A stretch of 64,000 bases of DNA from Catenulispora sp. EB89 (GTDB taxonomy: Bacteria; Actinomycetota; Actinomycetes; Streptomycetales; Catenulisporaceae), in NCBI RefSeq assembly GCF_041261445.1, contig NZ_JBGCCU010000005.1, forward strand, positions 186,001 through 250,000, in the 5' to 3' direction. This document shows positions 1-9,200 of this stretch, one piece after another; the first letter of the stretch is position 1, and each line of letters begins with the position of its first letter. A model generated the notes under the pieces. That model was not told where the DNA came from and did not search any database. It worked only from the letters and a program-made list of their open reading frames with translations. A program made the translations under genes and the position numbers.

Positions 1-429
1 AGCCCGTCTCGGTGTCGGTGGTGCATGGGTGGGGCCAGGCGCAGGTCAGGCCCTACTTTGGGGTAGGTGGCGTGGAACCCGCGAGGTCTCTGCCCATCGC
101 CGCTGATCGGCAGCCGCAGTTGCTAGACGCCTGGTCGTGGACTGTTTTGAGGTGCCGGGGAAGGAATGCCAGCGGTTGTCAGGTGGCTCCAGACGGGCTT
201 ACCCCGAAGCTGTGGTGTGTGTGGTGGCGTTTCCGGTGTCTCCCTGTCCTGATTTCATGTGCTGGAGAGTTCGGGCGGCCTCCGTGACTGCGGCTGGCGT
301 GCTCGGCGGCGACCGCACTCGTATTGGTCGACTCGCGGAAGACCCGGGTAAGCCCAGGTCGTGTCGAAGGCCATGGCGGGCTGTACAGAGCGGAAGTATG
401 CCGTGTCCTGGCGGGAAATCCACGACCGC
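1..429. other. No gene recognised; degenerate left flank
   Basis: No frame here has a convincing start, codon bias or recognisable protein. The stretch lies beyond the 3' end of the STAND ATPase gene. It carries a 19-bp sequence (14-32) that recurs exactly at 5375-5393, and a 10-bp CGCAGGTCAG at 40-49 that recurs near 5432 and 5508. It may be residue of past insertions. Confidence 0.5.
14..32 (+). repeat. 19-bp direct repeat, copy 1
   Basis: GTCGGTGGTGCATGGGTGG is repeated exactly and in the same orientation at 5375-5393. The two copies bracket the STAND ATPase and the first toxin-immunity pair. An exact 19-mer is not expected by chance in 64 kb, but I cannot tie it to a known element. Confidence 0.6.
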
Positions 430-2604
430 TCAAGCCTGAAGGTGCGTGTGTACGTCGTCTGCTCGTGGGCTACCAAGCTGCTCGAATATCTCCATCGCCT
501 GCAGCCAGTGCTCCCTGGCGCCCTGGAAATTGCCTGCGTGGTGCAGGTTTCGGCCCAGGCCATCGAGTGCTTCGGCCCGCAGCCTCGGATATCCGAGACG
601 ACGGGCGATATCCAACGCCTTGCAGTGTTGAACGGCAGCCAAGTCGAGTCGGTCGAGCGCTAGATATACGTCGCCAAGTCCACAAAGCACCCAGCCCTCA
701 CGGGCGTGGTCGCCGACCTTGCGGAAGATCTCTCTGGCCTTCTGATGGCAGTCGAGCGCCTCATCCAGATGTCCCAGCTCTTGGTGCATCAGGCCCAGCC
801 TGTACAGGGCGATGGCTTCGGACCAGGGATCAGCGAGTTCTCGGGAGACCTCAAGTGCCCGGCGGTGAGAGTCGGCGGCATCATCGAATCGCTTCGCGCT
901 TTGGTAAGCCTCGCCGTTGACGTGCAATGCCAGCAACTCCCCGAATCGATCTCGGTTTTGCCCGGCGATGTCGAGGGCTGCCTCCGCGGTCTCGACAGCC
1001 TCCTCCGGCCGATGTAGCTCACGCAGCACCCCGACTAGGCTGCACAACGTGTACTGCTCGGCCCGGCGGTCCCCCAAAACCCGTGCGGCAGATAAGGCAC
1101 TCTCGCATGCAGCGAGCCAATCGGTGCAGCGGCCGGCATAGTCGAACAGGCCGTTGAGAGCGGCGGGTAGCTGCCAGGCCAGGGCGTGTAGGCCTTCTTC
1201 CGCGGCGCAGCGGCTGGCGGCAGTAAGGTTCGCATACTCGCGTTCGAACCATTCCATCGCGGTGAGTGCCGTATCGAAAGTCGGTAGGTAGCGGGGGGCC
1301 GGGACCGAGTCGGTCGAGGCTCGCATACGAATCATCACGGTACGGTCAGCGGCATCGGCCGCGTGGAGATAGAAGCCGAGCAGCCGGCTTAGCGCGTCGG
1401 CTCGGTTGGCTTGGGCGTCTTCGCGTTCGGCTTGTTCCAGCCCGTAGGCGCGCAGTAGGTCGTGCAACTCATAGCGATCCGGCGACGCTGGTTCGATCAG
1501 ATGCACATCTGCCAGGGCTTCCAGGCCCTCATGGACTCCGTCTGTTGATGATCCGACCAGGGCGGCTGCTGCATAGACGTCAATTTCTATACCTGGGTGC
1601 AGCCCCAGACTCCGGAACAGCCGAGCTTGGCCGGAAGGCAGTGCGTGATAGGACCAGGCAAACACCGCTCGGACTGCTGTCGCCTCATCCCCGGTCATGC
1701 TTAGCGTATCCAGGCGCCGCCTCTGATCCAGCAGCGCGCCCCGCAGATTTGCCAGAGGCGTGCGGGGACGGGCGATCGCACGTGCGCCGGCGATCCGCAA
1801 AGCCAGGGGCAGCCGGGCGCAGGCGTGGACGATGTCGGACAACGCCTGCGGCTCGGCGTCGGCGCGTTGATCTCCGACGATGCCCCTCAACATGACTACC
1901 GCTTCGTCGAACGGCAGCAGATCGAGGCTGATCCGTGTCGCACCTTGGGCGACGATCAGCCCGGTCATGGTCGACCGGCTGGTGATCAGGGCTAGGCAGC
2001 CGGCTCCGGCCGGCAGCAGCAGTCGTATCTGCTCCGGACTGCTCGCGTTGTCCAGCACCACGAGCACTCGTCGCGCATCCAGCAGTGAGCGGTAGAGCCC
2101 TGCCTGCTCGTCCAACGCTGCGGGGATCCGTCCCGGTGGGACGCCGAGGGCACGCAGGAACCCGTCAAGCACCTCGCTGGCTGCTGCGGGCTGGCCCGGG
2201 CCATAGCCGCGCAAGTTCGCATACAACGTTCCGTCGGGGAAACGGTGGCGCACCTGGTGCGCCCAATGAATTGCCAGCGTGGTCTTGCCGATCCCTGCGG
2301 CGCCCTCGATCGCAGAGATCACCACAGCGCCGGGCCGGCCTACCGCCACGTCACTGGCTTCAGTCGGTATCAGGGCGTCCAAGGCGAGTAGGTCGGTCGT
2401 GCGCCCTGTAAAGTCACGAATCCCCGCTGGCAGTTGGCGCGGGATCGGCAAAGAAGCGCCTTCCGACTGGTGGAAATGGATCCCCCCGCTGACGTCGCGA
2501 GCCTGCACCACGTCCGAGGCGGTGCCTGACATCTCCGTGTGGGTTCCCCTGCGATGCGGCGGACGATGGTGTCCGTCGCTGTTTGCTTCCCGTCTCGCAG
2601 ACAT
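430..2604 (-). CDS. STAND NTPase (NB-ARC) with C-terminal TPR array
   Basis: Large signal-transduction ATPase of 724 residues. A short N-terminal segment holds VQARDVSGGIHFHQ, a motif I know as recurrent ahead of actinobacterial NB-ARC proteins. The NB-ARC module follows, with Walker A GAAGIGKTTL near residue 102 and Walker B RRVLVVLDNA near 178, then a winged-helix part and TPR repeats from about residue 460 to the end. There is no DNA-binding SARP/BTAD domain, so it is not a complete AfsR-type regulator. The ATG at 2604 is chosen because AGGGGG lies about 6 nt upstream; a GTG two codons earlier would overlap that site. By family it would be a nucleotide-driven switch whose output could be regulation or defence. 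The trigger and partner are not visible. Confidence 0.85.
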   Translation of the reverse strand: MSARREANSDGHHRPPHRRGTHTEMSGTASDVVQARDVSGGIHFHQSEGASLPIPRQLPAGIRDFTGRTTDLLALDALIPTEASDVAVGRPGAVVISAIEGAAGIGKTTLAIHWAHQVRHRFPDGTLYANLRGYGPGQPAAASEVLDGFLRALGVPPGRIPAALDEQAGLYRSLLDARRVLVVLDNASSPEQIRLLLPAGAGCLALITSRSTMTGLIVAQGATRISLDLLPFDEAVVMLRGIVGDQRADAEPQALSDIVHACARLPLALRIAGARAIARPRTPLANLRGALLDQRRRLDTLSMTGDEATAVRAVFAWSYHALPSGQARLFRSLGLHPGIEIDVYAAAALVGSSTDGVHEGLEALADVHLIEPASPDRYELHDLLRAYGLEQAEREDAQANRADALSRLLGFYLHAADAADRTVMIRMRASTDSVPAPRYLPTFDTALTAMEWFEREYANLTAASRCAAEEGLHALAWQLPAALNGLFDYAGRCTDWLAACESALSAARVLGDRRAEQYTLCSLVGVLRELHRPEEAVETAEAALDIAGQNRDRFGELLALHVNGEAYQSAKRFDDAADSHRRALEVSRELADPWSEAIALYRLGLMHQELGHLDEALDCHQKAREIFRKVGDHAREGWVLCGLGDVYLALDRLDLAAVQHCKALDIARRLGYPRLRAEALDGLGRNLHHAGNFQGAREHWLQAMEIFEQLGSPRADDVHTHLQA

Positions 2605-2777
2605 CGCCACCCCCTGGCCGACCCTGCACCACCTACCGCCACCATTCCCGGGCGAAGTTCATTGCAACCAGCACAGCAGTGCTTCAGCCTAGGACTGGCA
2701 CGCCAGCGGTTTGTCTGCGAACCCGGGGGTCAGGCCGGGTACCCGCCTGCTTTGTCAGGTGTCGCGGTGAGCCTGCC

Positions 2778-3395
2778 CTATTCAGACGCTGACCAGCTAA
2801 GTTGCCCCACCGCCTGATCGAAGTCCGTGATTGTCTGATCCATGTTGAACCCGTTGATGGCCTGCACGCTCAGGTCGATCGAGAGCCATCGCGGATCGTT
2901 CGGCACCGCGATTACGTACTCGATGCGCTTGCGGGTCGGCGGCAAGAGTCTGTCATCCGCATCCAGGCCGTCGTCGGCTGCGCTGTGATCGATCCGAACC
3001 GCCACGGAGCCTGCGATCACACCTGTGCGCGCACCAGCAGAGCCGTGCGCCACCCGTGCGACGACTTCGACCGGATCGGGCACGACCGGCGCCGGGATCA
3101 CGACTTCGGCGGTTAGCACAGCGGCGCCTGGCAGCGCAGCACCACCGCGCCTGGGCGTGGGTACCAGCAGTTCGATCCCTCGCTTCGAGCGAGCTGCAGC
3201 GATCTGTGCCGCGAACTGGGCTGTAAGGAGGGTTCTGAGCTGCTCGGCCGCAACGGTGGGGATCCCGTCGAAGACCACGTCCAGGAAGGCCTTGACGTCC
3301 GCCTCAGCATGTTCATCCAAGCGGATTCGGTACCAGTCTTCCCCCAGAGCGAGACGGTAGGTAATCGGTTCGCGCTCAGGGGTTACGTGATCCAT
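2778..3395 (-). CDS. Hypothetical protein, divergent from toxin 1
   Basis: A 205-residue protein I do not recognise with certainty. It has no signal peptide or membrane span. It begins MDHVTPEREP, has an alternating basic/hydrophobic middle with LVPTPRRGG, and ends in an acidic stretch around TITDFDQAVGQLSW. Its C-terminal half has the look of small conserved genes seen beside WXG100 and toxin genes in actinomycetes, but I would not give it a function. It is transcribed away from the toxin gene at 3496. Its first codons overlap the -35 element I propose for that toxin, so the two genes may compete for transcription. No strong Shine-Dalgarno precedes the ATG at 3395, so the start is uncertain. 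Confidence 0.55.
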   Translation of the reverse strand: MDHVTPEREPITYRLALGEDWYRIRLDEHAEADVKAFLDVVFDGIPTVAAEQLRTLLTAQFAAQIAAARSKRGIELLVPTPRRGGAALPGAAVLTAEVVIPAPVVPDPVEVVARVAHGSAGARTGVIAGSVAVRIDHSAADDGLDADDRLLPPTRKRIEYVIAVPNDPRWLSIDLSVQAINGFNMDQTITDFDQAVGQLSWSASE

Positions 3396-3412
3396 GAGCG
3401 CTTTTGTACACT
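3383..3412 (+). promoter_or_regulatory. Shared toxin promoter, copy 1
   Basis: TTACGT (3383-3388), an 18-bp spacer, then TACACT (3407-3412). The same arrangement (GG-TTACG-N, 18 bp, TASACTC, with GCTTT(T)G just before the -10) stands in front of the two RHS toxin genes at 10889-10918 (minus) and 15448-15477. The predicted 5' leader is about 75 nt. The elements are inferred from conservation, not from expression data. Confidence 0.6.
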
Positions 3413-3495
3413 CATCCACCGTCACGCGTCGAGGTAAAACAGAACTCTGCTGCAGGGCGTCGGCAGGTACGCGGGGGAACCGGGGGTTGGCTCTA

Positions 3496-4899
3496 GTGGT
3501 GCGTCCAAGCGGGTGGGACGTGTTGGGCTTGGATGGGGATCCGACACCAGGTGTGGTGGAATCGGTACAGGCCCTGGCAAAGGAATTCGGGGACTTCTCG
3601 CACGATGTCGAGCGTGCTTGGTCGTCGCTGAACTCGTTCGGTGGCGACGCCACCGCACTGTCATGGGTGGGGCAGACCGCAGACGCCTTCAAAGCCGCTT
3701 TCGGTCCCCTGCCGGGGCGCTTGCAAAAGCTGTACGTTTCCTATGGTGAGGCCTCCGATGCCTTGTCTGCGTACTGGACCAAGATGCAGGCCGCGCAGAA
3801 CAAGGCCGACGCCGCACTCCGCCAAGGCCAAGATGCCGAGGCTGACGTCAGCCGTGCCACCGGCGTTGCGAACAACGCGGCGGCGGACCTGAAGACCGCA
3901 CAGTCCGGCACCGACCCGAAAGCCGCCACAGACGCCCAAACCACTCACGACCACGCCCAGAAGGCACTGGCCGACGCCAAAGGCCGGTTGGCGACCCTCG
4001 CGGCTCAGGCCCGGCAAGCTCACGATGATCTCGACGCGGCCGGCAAGGAATGCGCCAAGGCACTGCACCACGCCCAGTCCGACGGCATCCACAACAAGCA
4101 CTGGTGGCAGCACGTCGGTGAAGCCCTGTCCGACATCGGCGGCAAGATTGCCGAATGGTCCGGCGAGGTCGGCCAGATTGCCGCCATCCTCGCCCCCGTC
4201 CTCAACGGCATCGCCATCCTCACCGTCGAGGTGCCCGGATTGGACGTAGTCACCGCCAGCCTCGCCGGCGCCGACGACCTCATCGCGGAGACAGCCCCCG
4301 AAGTCACCGCGGCCGGACTCGCCATCAAGGCCACCGGCGACGGACTCCAAGGCCACTGGGACGACCTCGCTCACGACGCGGCGTACCTCGGCGCCTCTCG
4401 CCTAGGCGGCAAGGGCGGCGGGAGCGACGAGGAAGGGCTCCCGCCGGGAGTGATGGCGGCCCAGGACGAGAGCAGCGCCGCAGAGGCCGCCGCCAATAAT
4501 CCGATTCCACGGGCTCCCGGCGGCGGGTTTGACTTGAACGGCCGCGATCCGAGCGAGCTCGTCCCGCCCTACGCACGGCAGCGTCCCTGGACGCCCGCAG
4601 CACCAGGTCAAGGCGCTGAAGAAGGCACCGAATGGGTGTGGAAGGAACGCGACGCAGACGGCAATGAGGTCGGCCCGACGATCCGTCTCCGCATCCACAG
4701 TGCGGACCCGACCGCACCTGCTGGCTCGAACGCCGCGAACGGCCCGATTTTTCGTGTCCAGCACGGGGCGAAGTATCAGGATGCCGACGGCAACCTGTAT
4801 CCGCAGGGAATCCACAACCCGGACAGCCCGAACTACAGTGAGGATGCGATCAACGACACCCACATACCCTGGCCGTTGATTCTCACGTTGCCTTGGTGA
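3496..4899 (+). CDS. Compact polymorphic toxin: WXG-like N-terminus fused to type-30 toxin domain
   Basis: A 467-residue predicted type VII-exported toxin. Residues 1-300 are the module shared with the RHS proteins at 10814 and 15542: PSGWDVLGLDGDPTPGVVES, then WVGQTADAF, then long Ala/Gln-rich helices, then HAQSDGIHNKHWW. There is no RHS core. A linker with PIPRAPGGGFDLNG leads to about residues 379-467, with RLRIHSADPTAPAGSNAANG, YQDADGNLYPQG and the terminal NDTHIPW. I recognise these as the polymorphic toxin type 30 (Ntox30) pattern, a family predicted to be an RNase. The GTG at 3496 is chosen because it gives MVRPSGW, matching the MVRPTGW start of the paralogue at 15542, and GGGGG precedes it. 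The probable immunity gene follows 18 bp downstream. Confidence 0.85.
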   Translation: MVRPSGWDVLGLDGDPTPGVVESVQALAKEFGDFSHDVERAWSSLNSFGGDATALSWVGQTADAFKAAFGPLPGRLQKLYVSYGEASDALSAYWTKMQAAQNKADAALRQGQDAEADVSRATGVANNAAADLKTAQSGTDPKAATDAQTTHDHAQKALADAKGRLATLAAQARQAHDDLDAAGKECAKALHHAQSDGIHNKHWWQHVGEALSDIGGKIAEWSGEVGQIAAILAPVLNGIAILTVEVPGLDVVTASLAGADDLIAETAPEVTAAGLAIKATGDGLQGHWDDLAHDAAYLGASRLGGKGGGSDEEGLPPGVMAAQDESSAAEAAANNPIPRAPGGGFDLNGRDPSELVPPYARQRPWTPAAPGQGAEEGTEWVWKERDADGNEVGPTIRLRIHSADPTAPAGSNAANGPIFRVQHGAKYQDADGNLYPQGIHNPDSPNYSEDAINDTHIPWPLILTLPW

Positions 4900-4917
4900 C
4901 CATAGGAGGAGTGCGTA

Positions 4918-5265
4918 ATGCCAGCTGACCCGGAACGCCTCGCCGGCCGGCTCACCTTGTTGCGCAGCAAGGATGCGGAGGAGCGTATCGACGCAGCGGA
5001 ACAGCTTGCGGGATGGTGGCGTCATCTTGACCACGATCAGGTGACGATGGCAGCTCGCAGTCTTGCGGCAGCCGTTGCGGCGGAGTCGGACAACGCAGCG
5101 ACCGAAGCCGAGCTTCACGCGCTCGTCGAACTCGCTAACGCGCGTTCGTACACCCGTGATGACCTTGCTGTTCTCGCGGGGCGCAGCAGGACGTCCCTCA
5201 GCGTCGACGATCAAGAGTACGCAGAGATTCTTGAGGAGACATTCGGTCCCCTATTCGGAAATTGA
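4918..5265 (+). CDS. Predicted immunity protein for toxin 1
   Basis: A 115-residue acidic, all-helical-looking cytoplasmic protein with no signal peptide and no family I can name. It starts 18 bp after the type-30 toxin gene with an excellent AGGAGG 8 nt before the ATG, so it is almost surely co-transcribed and strongly translated. Its N-terminal half (LTLLRSKDAEERIDAAEQLA) resembles a HEAT-like helical pair. The immunity role rests on position, size and acidity, the usual logic for polymorphic toxin loci, not on homology I can see. Confidence 0.7.
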   Translation: MPADPERLAGRLTLLRSKDAEERIDAAEQLAGWWRHLDHDQVTMAARSLAAAVAAESDNAATEAELHALVELANARSYTRDDLAVLAGRSRTSLSVDDQEYAEILEETFGPLFGN

Positions 5266-5721
5266 CGGCTACAGTCGCGCTGTGTGGGCATCGCAAACCA
5301 GGTCTGGGAGCGGCGGAGCGTTCACAAACATCGACTGGCGTATTCGGTACCAGGCTGTTGCGCCACGCATCAGCGTCGGTGGTGCATGGGTGGTGGCATA
5401 TGCATGGATCGGTGCTATCGAATCGATCCGCCGCAGGTCAGAGCTAAAGTATGTCAGTATCTTGTGAATCCCCTTGGCTCCACCATACGATCTGACTAAC
5501 GCTTAGTCGCAGGTCAGAGGCTTTTCCCCATCCACGGTGAGAATCCCGCAGGGCCCACCGTGTCGTCGCCAGTCAACGTTCGTGCCGCTCGCAGGCCTGG
5601 TTACGGCCATGTTGCGCGGTGCTGGAAGAGCGACGGCACCAGCCTGAACCCGATGCCGCCTGGCAGATCCGGTCGGTGAGTCGAGTCCGACCTCCCGGAC
5701 GGGACCGCCGTGGCCCCGGCC
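5266..5721. other. Gene-free stretch with repeat scars
   Basis: No supportable gene. It contains the second copy of the 19-bp repeat (5375-5393) and two copies of CGCAGGTCAGAG (5432-5443 and 5508-5519). There is also a locally AT-richer patch (about 5440-5500) in otherwise GC-rich DNA. This fits decayed mobile-element or recombination junction sequence between two oppositely oriented toxin cassettes. Confidence 0.45.
5375..5393 (+). repeat. 19-bp direct repeat, copy 2
   Basis: Exact same-orientation copy of 14-32. It sits just downstream of the toxin-1 immunity gene, so the pair brackets about 5.3 kb holding the STAND gene, the divergent unknown gene and the toxin 1 cassette. Confidence 0.6.
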
Positions 5722-6252
5722 TCAGAGTCCCATCCGGTCGATTTCGGCCAGTACTGCGTCGTAGTACGTGGTCGTGCTTGTCAGCACGCTCAGGAAGAAG
5801 TCGGCGACGCCTGTCTCCTCGTCCATCGGGAAGTCGTCGTCGCCGGCCGGGTCGCGTGAGAAGCCCAGTGAGAGGCCTGGGACCAGGGGGAAGAGGAACT
5901 CGCGGTCGTGGATGCGGTGGCCGGCGTCGGCGATGCGGTCCAGGATCTCGTCGGCGCGGGTGGCGAAGATGTCGATGCCTTGCCAGGTGACGGTGATCTC
6001 CTCCGGGCCGGGGCGGGGGCGGAAGATGTTGACCGAGGTCAGGGTCTTGCCGTCCTCCAGGTTCAGGGTGATGTCGACTTGGGGGTGTGCGATGTCGACC
6101 GTCATGTGGGCCCATTCCTGGGCCACGCCCTCGTCGTTCACCGTGACCTCGCCTAGGGCGGCGGCTGCCTGCTTGACTTCCTCGGCCGGCATGCCGAAGT
6201 GGAAGCCGGTGATGCCTGTCGGCGGGTCGAGTTCGATGAGCATGGCCTTCAT
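5722..6252 (-). CDS. Predicted immunity protein for RHS toxin 2
   Basis: A 176-residue acidic protein with alternating beta-like segments (VDITLNLEDGKTLTSVNIFR) and no signal peptide. I do not recognise the family. Its ATG at 6252 overlaps the stop codon of the RHS toxin gene (ATGA), so it is translationally coupled to the toxin, the usual arrangement for a cognate immunity protein. An alternative start is the ATG at 6243 (MLIELDPP). It shares no visible similarity with the immunity candidates at 4918 or 20044, in line with its different partner domain. Confidence 0.7.
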   Translation of the reverse strand: MKAMLIELDPPTGITGFHFGMPAEEVKQAAAALGEVTVNDEGVAQEWAHMTVDIAHPQVDITLNLEDGKTLTSVNIFRPRPGPEEITVTWQGIDIFATRADEILDRIADAGHRIHDREFLFPLVPGLSLGFSRDPAGDDDFPMDEETGVADFFLSVLTSTTTYYDAVLAEIDRMGL

Positions 6253-9200
6253 TTTAGGAGACACGTCCTGATCTTCCAGCCGTTCGAGGTCAGCATCTTC
6301 TGCAGCCGGTCGTTGTTTGGCAGGTCGGCGACCATCTCGGCGATCGCCCCGTCGTACTTGGTCCCGAACTGGCTGCGGATTTTGCCGATGTCCATCGCCA
6401 TCGCGACGTCCCACTTGCCCTGCTTGATCAGCCAGCCCTGCTTCGCGCGCCAGGCCACGGACTTCGCGCCCGAGCCGGTGCTGATGAACGCCTTGTGGTC
6501 GGCCAGGTCCATGCGGATCGAAGGCCCGTACTTCCAGGGCAGCGAGTCCGTGATGCCGAGTTTGATCCAGGCGTCCTTCGCCGGGATGTGGTTGCGCTCG
6601 AAGGTGCCCACGGGTGTGCCCGGCGGGTTGGACGGCCGCATGTCGTTGTAGTTGCCGCCGTCCTTGTTCCACTGGGGCCCCTTCGTCGACGCCAGACCCA
6701 GCGGGTCGGTCCACGCCGTCGGGTTCGCCACGTACGCGTAGGGGTTCGGCGATGGCTCCAGGCCTAGTGGATCGCCCGACAGGTACCGTCCCGTCTCCGG
6801 GTCGTAGTACCGCGCGTAGTTGTAGTCCAAGCCGGTCTCGTCGTCGTGGTACTGCCCGGGGAAGCCGAGCGGGCAGCGCTCCGGCATGTCCGTCAGGGTC
6901 CTGCGTCCCCACAGGTCGGTGGGGGATACGGGCAGCACGCGGCCTGCGGCGTCGACCAGCTCCGACGGTGCGCCGACGAGGTCCGCCACGACCGCGAAGA
7001 ACTGCCGGTCCAGCTCCCCGGAGTCCTGGTCGGCCTCGGGTATCCGCTCCGCGTCGGGGGCGGTACGCCGACCGTACGATTCGGTCTGCGCGACCACCTG
7101 CCAGGTCCCCGGCTCCCAGTCCCACGTGACTGTCCTGGTCCGGCCGTCGGTCCCGGTCGACGACTGCTCGGCGAGCTGCGTGTCGTCCCAGGCGAATCGC
7201 ACCTCCTCGGCCACCGTGCGACCGTCGGCGCCCAAACGCTGCTTGGCGATGCGCCGGCCCAGCGGGTCGTATCGGTACGCCCACACCGTGCCGTCGGGCA
7301 GGGTCACGCGGGCGAGCCGGTCCTCCGCGTCCCACTCGTACCGGCGTTCCCGGCGCTGCCCCGACAGAGTCCTGGTGCGGACGAGTGTGACGCGCCCACG
7401 CTCGTCGTACTCGTAACTGCGGCGCCCCGCCGACCGCACCAGCATCCCGCTGTAGGCGCGGTCGCCGCCGACCGGATCGTCGGCCACAGCGCTGTTGTCC
7501 GAGCGCGTGATGTTGCCGAGTCCGTCGTAGGCGTAGGTCTGCGTCCAGTTCCGAGCCTCGACCCGCGTGACCCGGCCGCCGGGACTCAGTTCGAACCGCC
7601 GGTCGCCGTGCAGCAGGTCGGTGACGGTTTCCAGGGTGCTGTCGCTGCGGTACCCGTAGGTACGCCGTTGCGCGGTCCGCTGCGCGTCAGGCCGGTCGCC
7701 GGGCCCGGACGCGGCCAGCAGCTGGCCGGTCAGCCGATCGGAGACGTCCCAGCTCTGCGTGAGCGAGAGCGCGCCCAGCTGACGATCGACTTCACGTCCC
7801 GCCGCGTCGTACGCGAACCGGACCGACCCAGCGGTCGACTCCAGCTGGACCGGCAGCCCGCCCTGATCGTAGGTCCAGGTCGAGACGAGTCCGCCGGGTG
7901 TCGTGCGACGCGTCCGACGGCCCGCCGCGTCGTACTCGCTGCTGACGGTCCGGCCGTCGACCGTCTCGGCCAGCACCCGGCCGACCGGATCGCGGGCGTA
8001 TTCGATGACGGCGTCCGGTCCGGTGATCCGCATCGGCAGGTCCGCGATCGCGCCGTACTCGATCGTTGTCCGTCCGTCCGCGGTCTCCCACGCGGCCAAG
8101 GCGGCGTTCGGCGTGTACGCGAAGCGCGTCTCCATGCCGCCGGCGGTCTTCGCGACGAGTTGCCCGGCGGCGTCGTGGCGGTAGGTCAGGCGGCGGCCGT
8201 CGAAGTCGGTCTCCGCGACCAGCCGCCCGGCCGGATCGTGCTCGTAGGACCACACGCGGCCGTCCGGCCCGGTCACCGAGGTCAGGCGGAGCTCGGTGTC
8301 GTAGCCGAACTCGTGACGCTCGCCGTCGGGCAGGGTGCGGGCGCGCATCAGGCCGAACGGCCCGAACTCGAAGCGGCTGACCGCTCCGGTGGCGTCGCGC
8401 TCGGCGACGAGGCGGCCCTCGGCGTCGTACTCCCAGGCCTCGGTGGCACCGTCCGGCAGCAGGCGGGCCTCCAGACGGCCGTCGAGTCCGCGCCGCATCT
8501 CGGAGCGTCGTCCCAGCGGGCCGATCGCTGCCGTCATCGCGCCGAAGGCGTCGCGCTCGATGCGGCTGCTGCGGCCCAGCGGGTCGACTGCCTCGACGAT
8601 CAGCCCGGCGGCGTCGTTGACGAAGCGGTGCGCAGCGCCGGCCGCGTCCCAGGCGCCGACGCAATGGCCGTGCTCGTCGTACTCGAAACGGGACACGGCG
8701 CCGGTCGCGTCGGCCGACGCCAGGAGGTTGCCGCGCTCGTCGAAGGTATAGAGCGAGCGGACCGTATCGCCCTCGCGGACGGAGGTCAGCTGCCGCAGCT
8801 CGTTATACCCGAACTCGGCGACACTGCCGTCCGGGCTGGTCAGGCGAGCGATGTCGCCGTACTCGTCGAGCAGGAAAGAGGTGGTGCGGCCGAGTTCGTC
8901 GGTCCGTGCCACCAGGTGCCCGAACCGGTCGTACTCCATGGCCACAACGCCGCCGAGAGCGTCTACGACGCGGGCGATGTGGCCGTGCTCGTCGTAGTGG
9001 AACTCGGTGACGTGGCCCAGGCTGTCGGTCACGCGTGTGACGCGGGTTTCGAGGTCGTACTGGAAAGTGGCTGAGAGGTAGCCGCCGAGGCCGACACCGC
9101 GCGCGACGCGGCTGTCCGCGCCGTATTCGTAGGCGTAGCGGTAGCCGACGCGGTCGGTCCAGGACGTCAGCCGGTCCTGGTCGTCGTAGTCATAGACATA

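Noticed and set aside
6846-9074. 742-codon open frame on plus, opposite the RHS toxin 2 gene
   Set aside because: It is the complement of the YD-repeat coding region. Its product is repetitive Arg/Val/Gly-rich sequence with no domain, while the minus strand gives a clear RHS protein.
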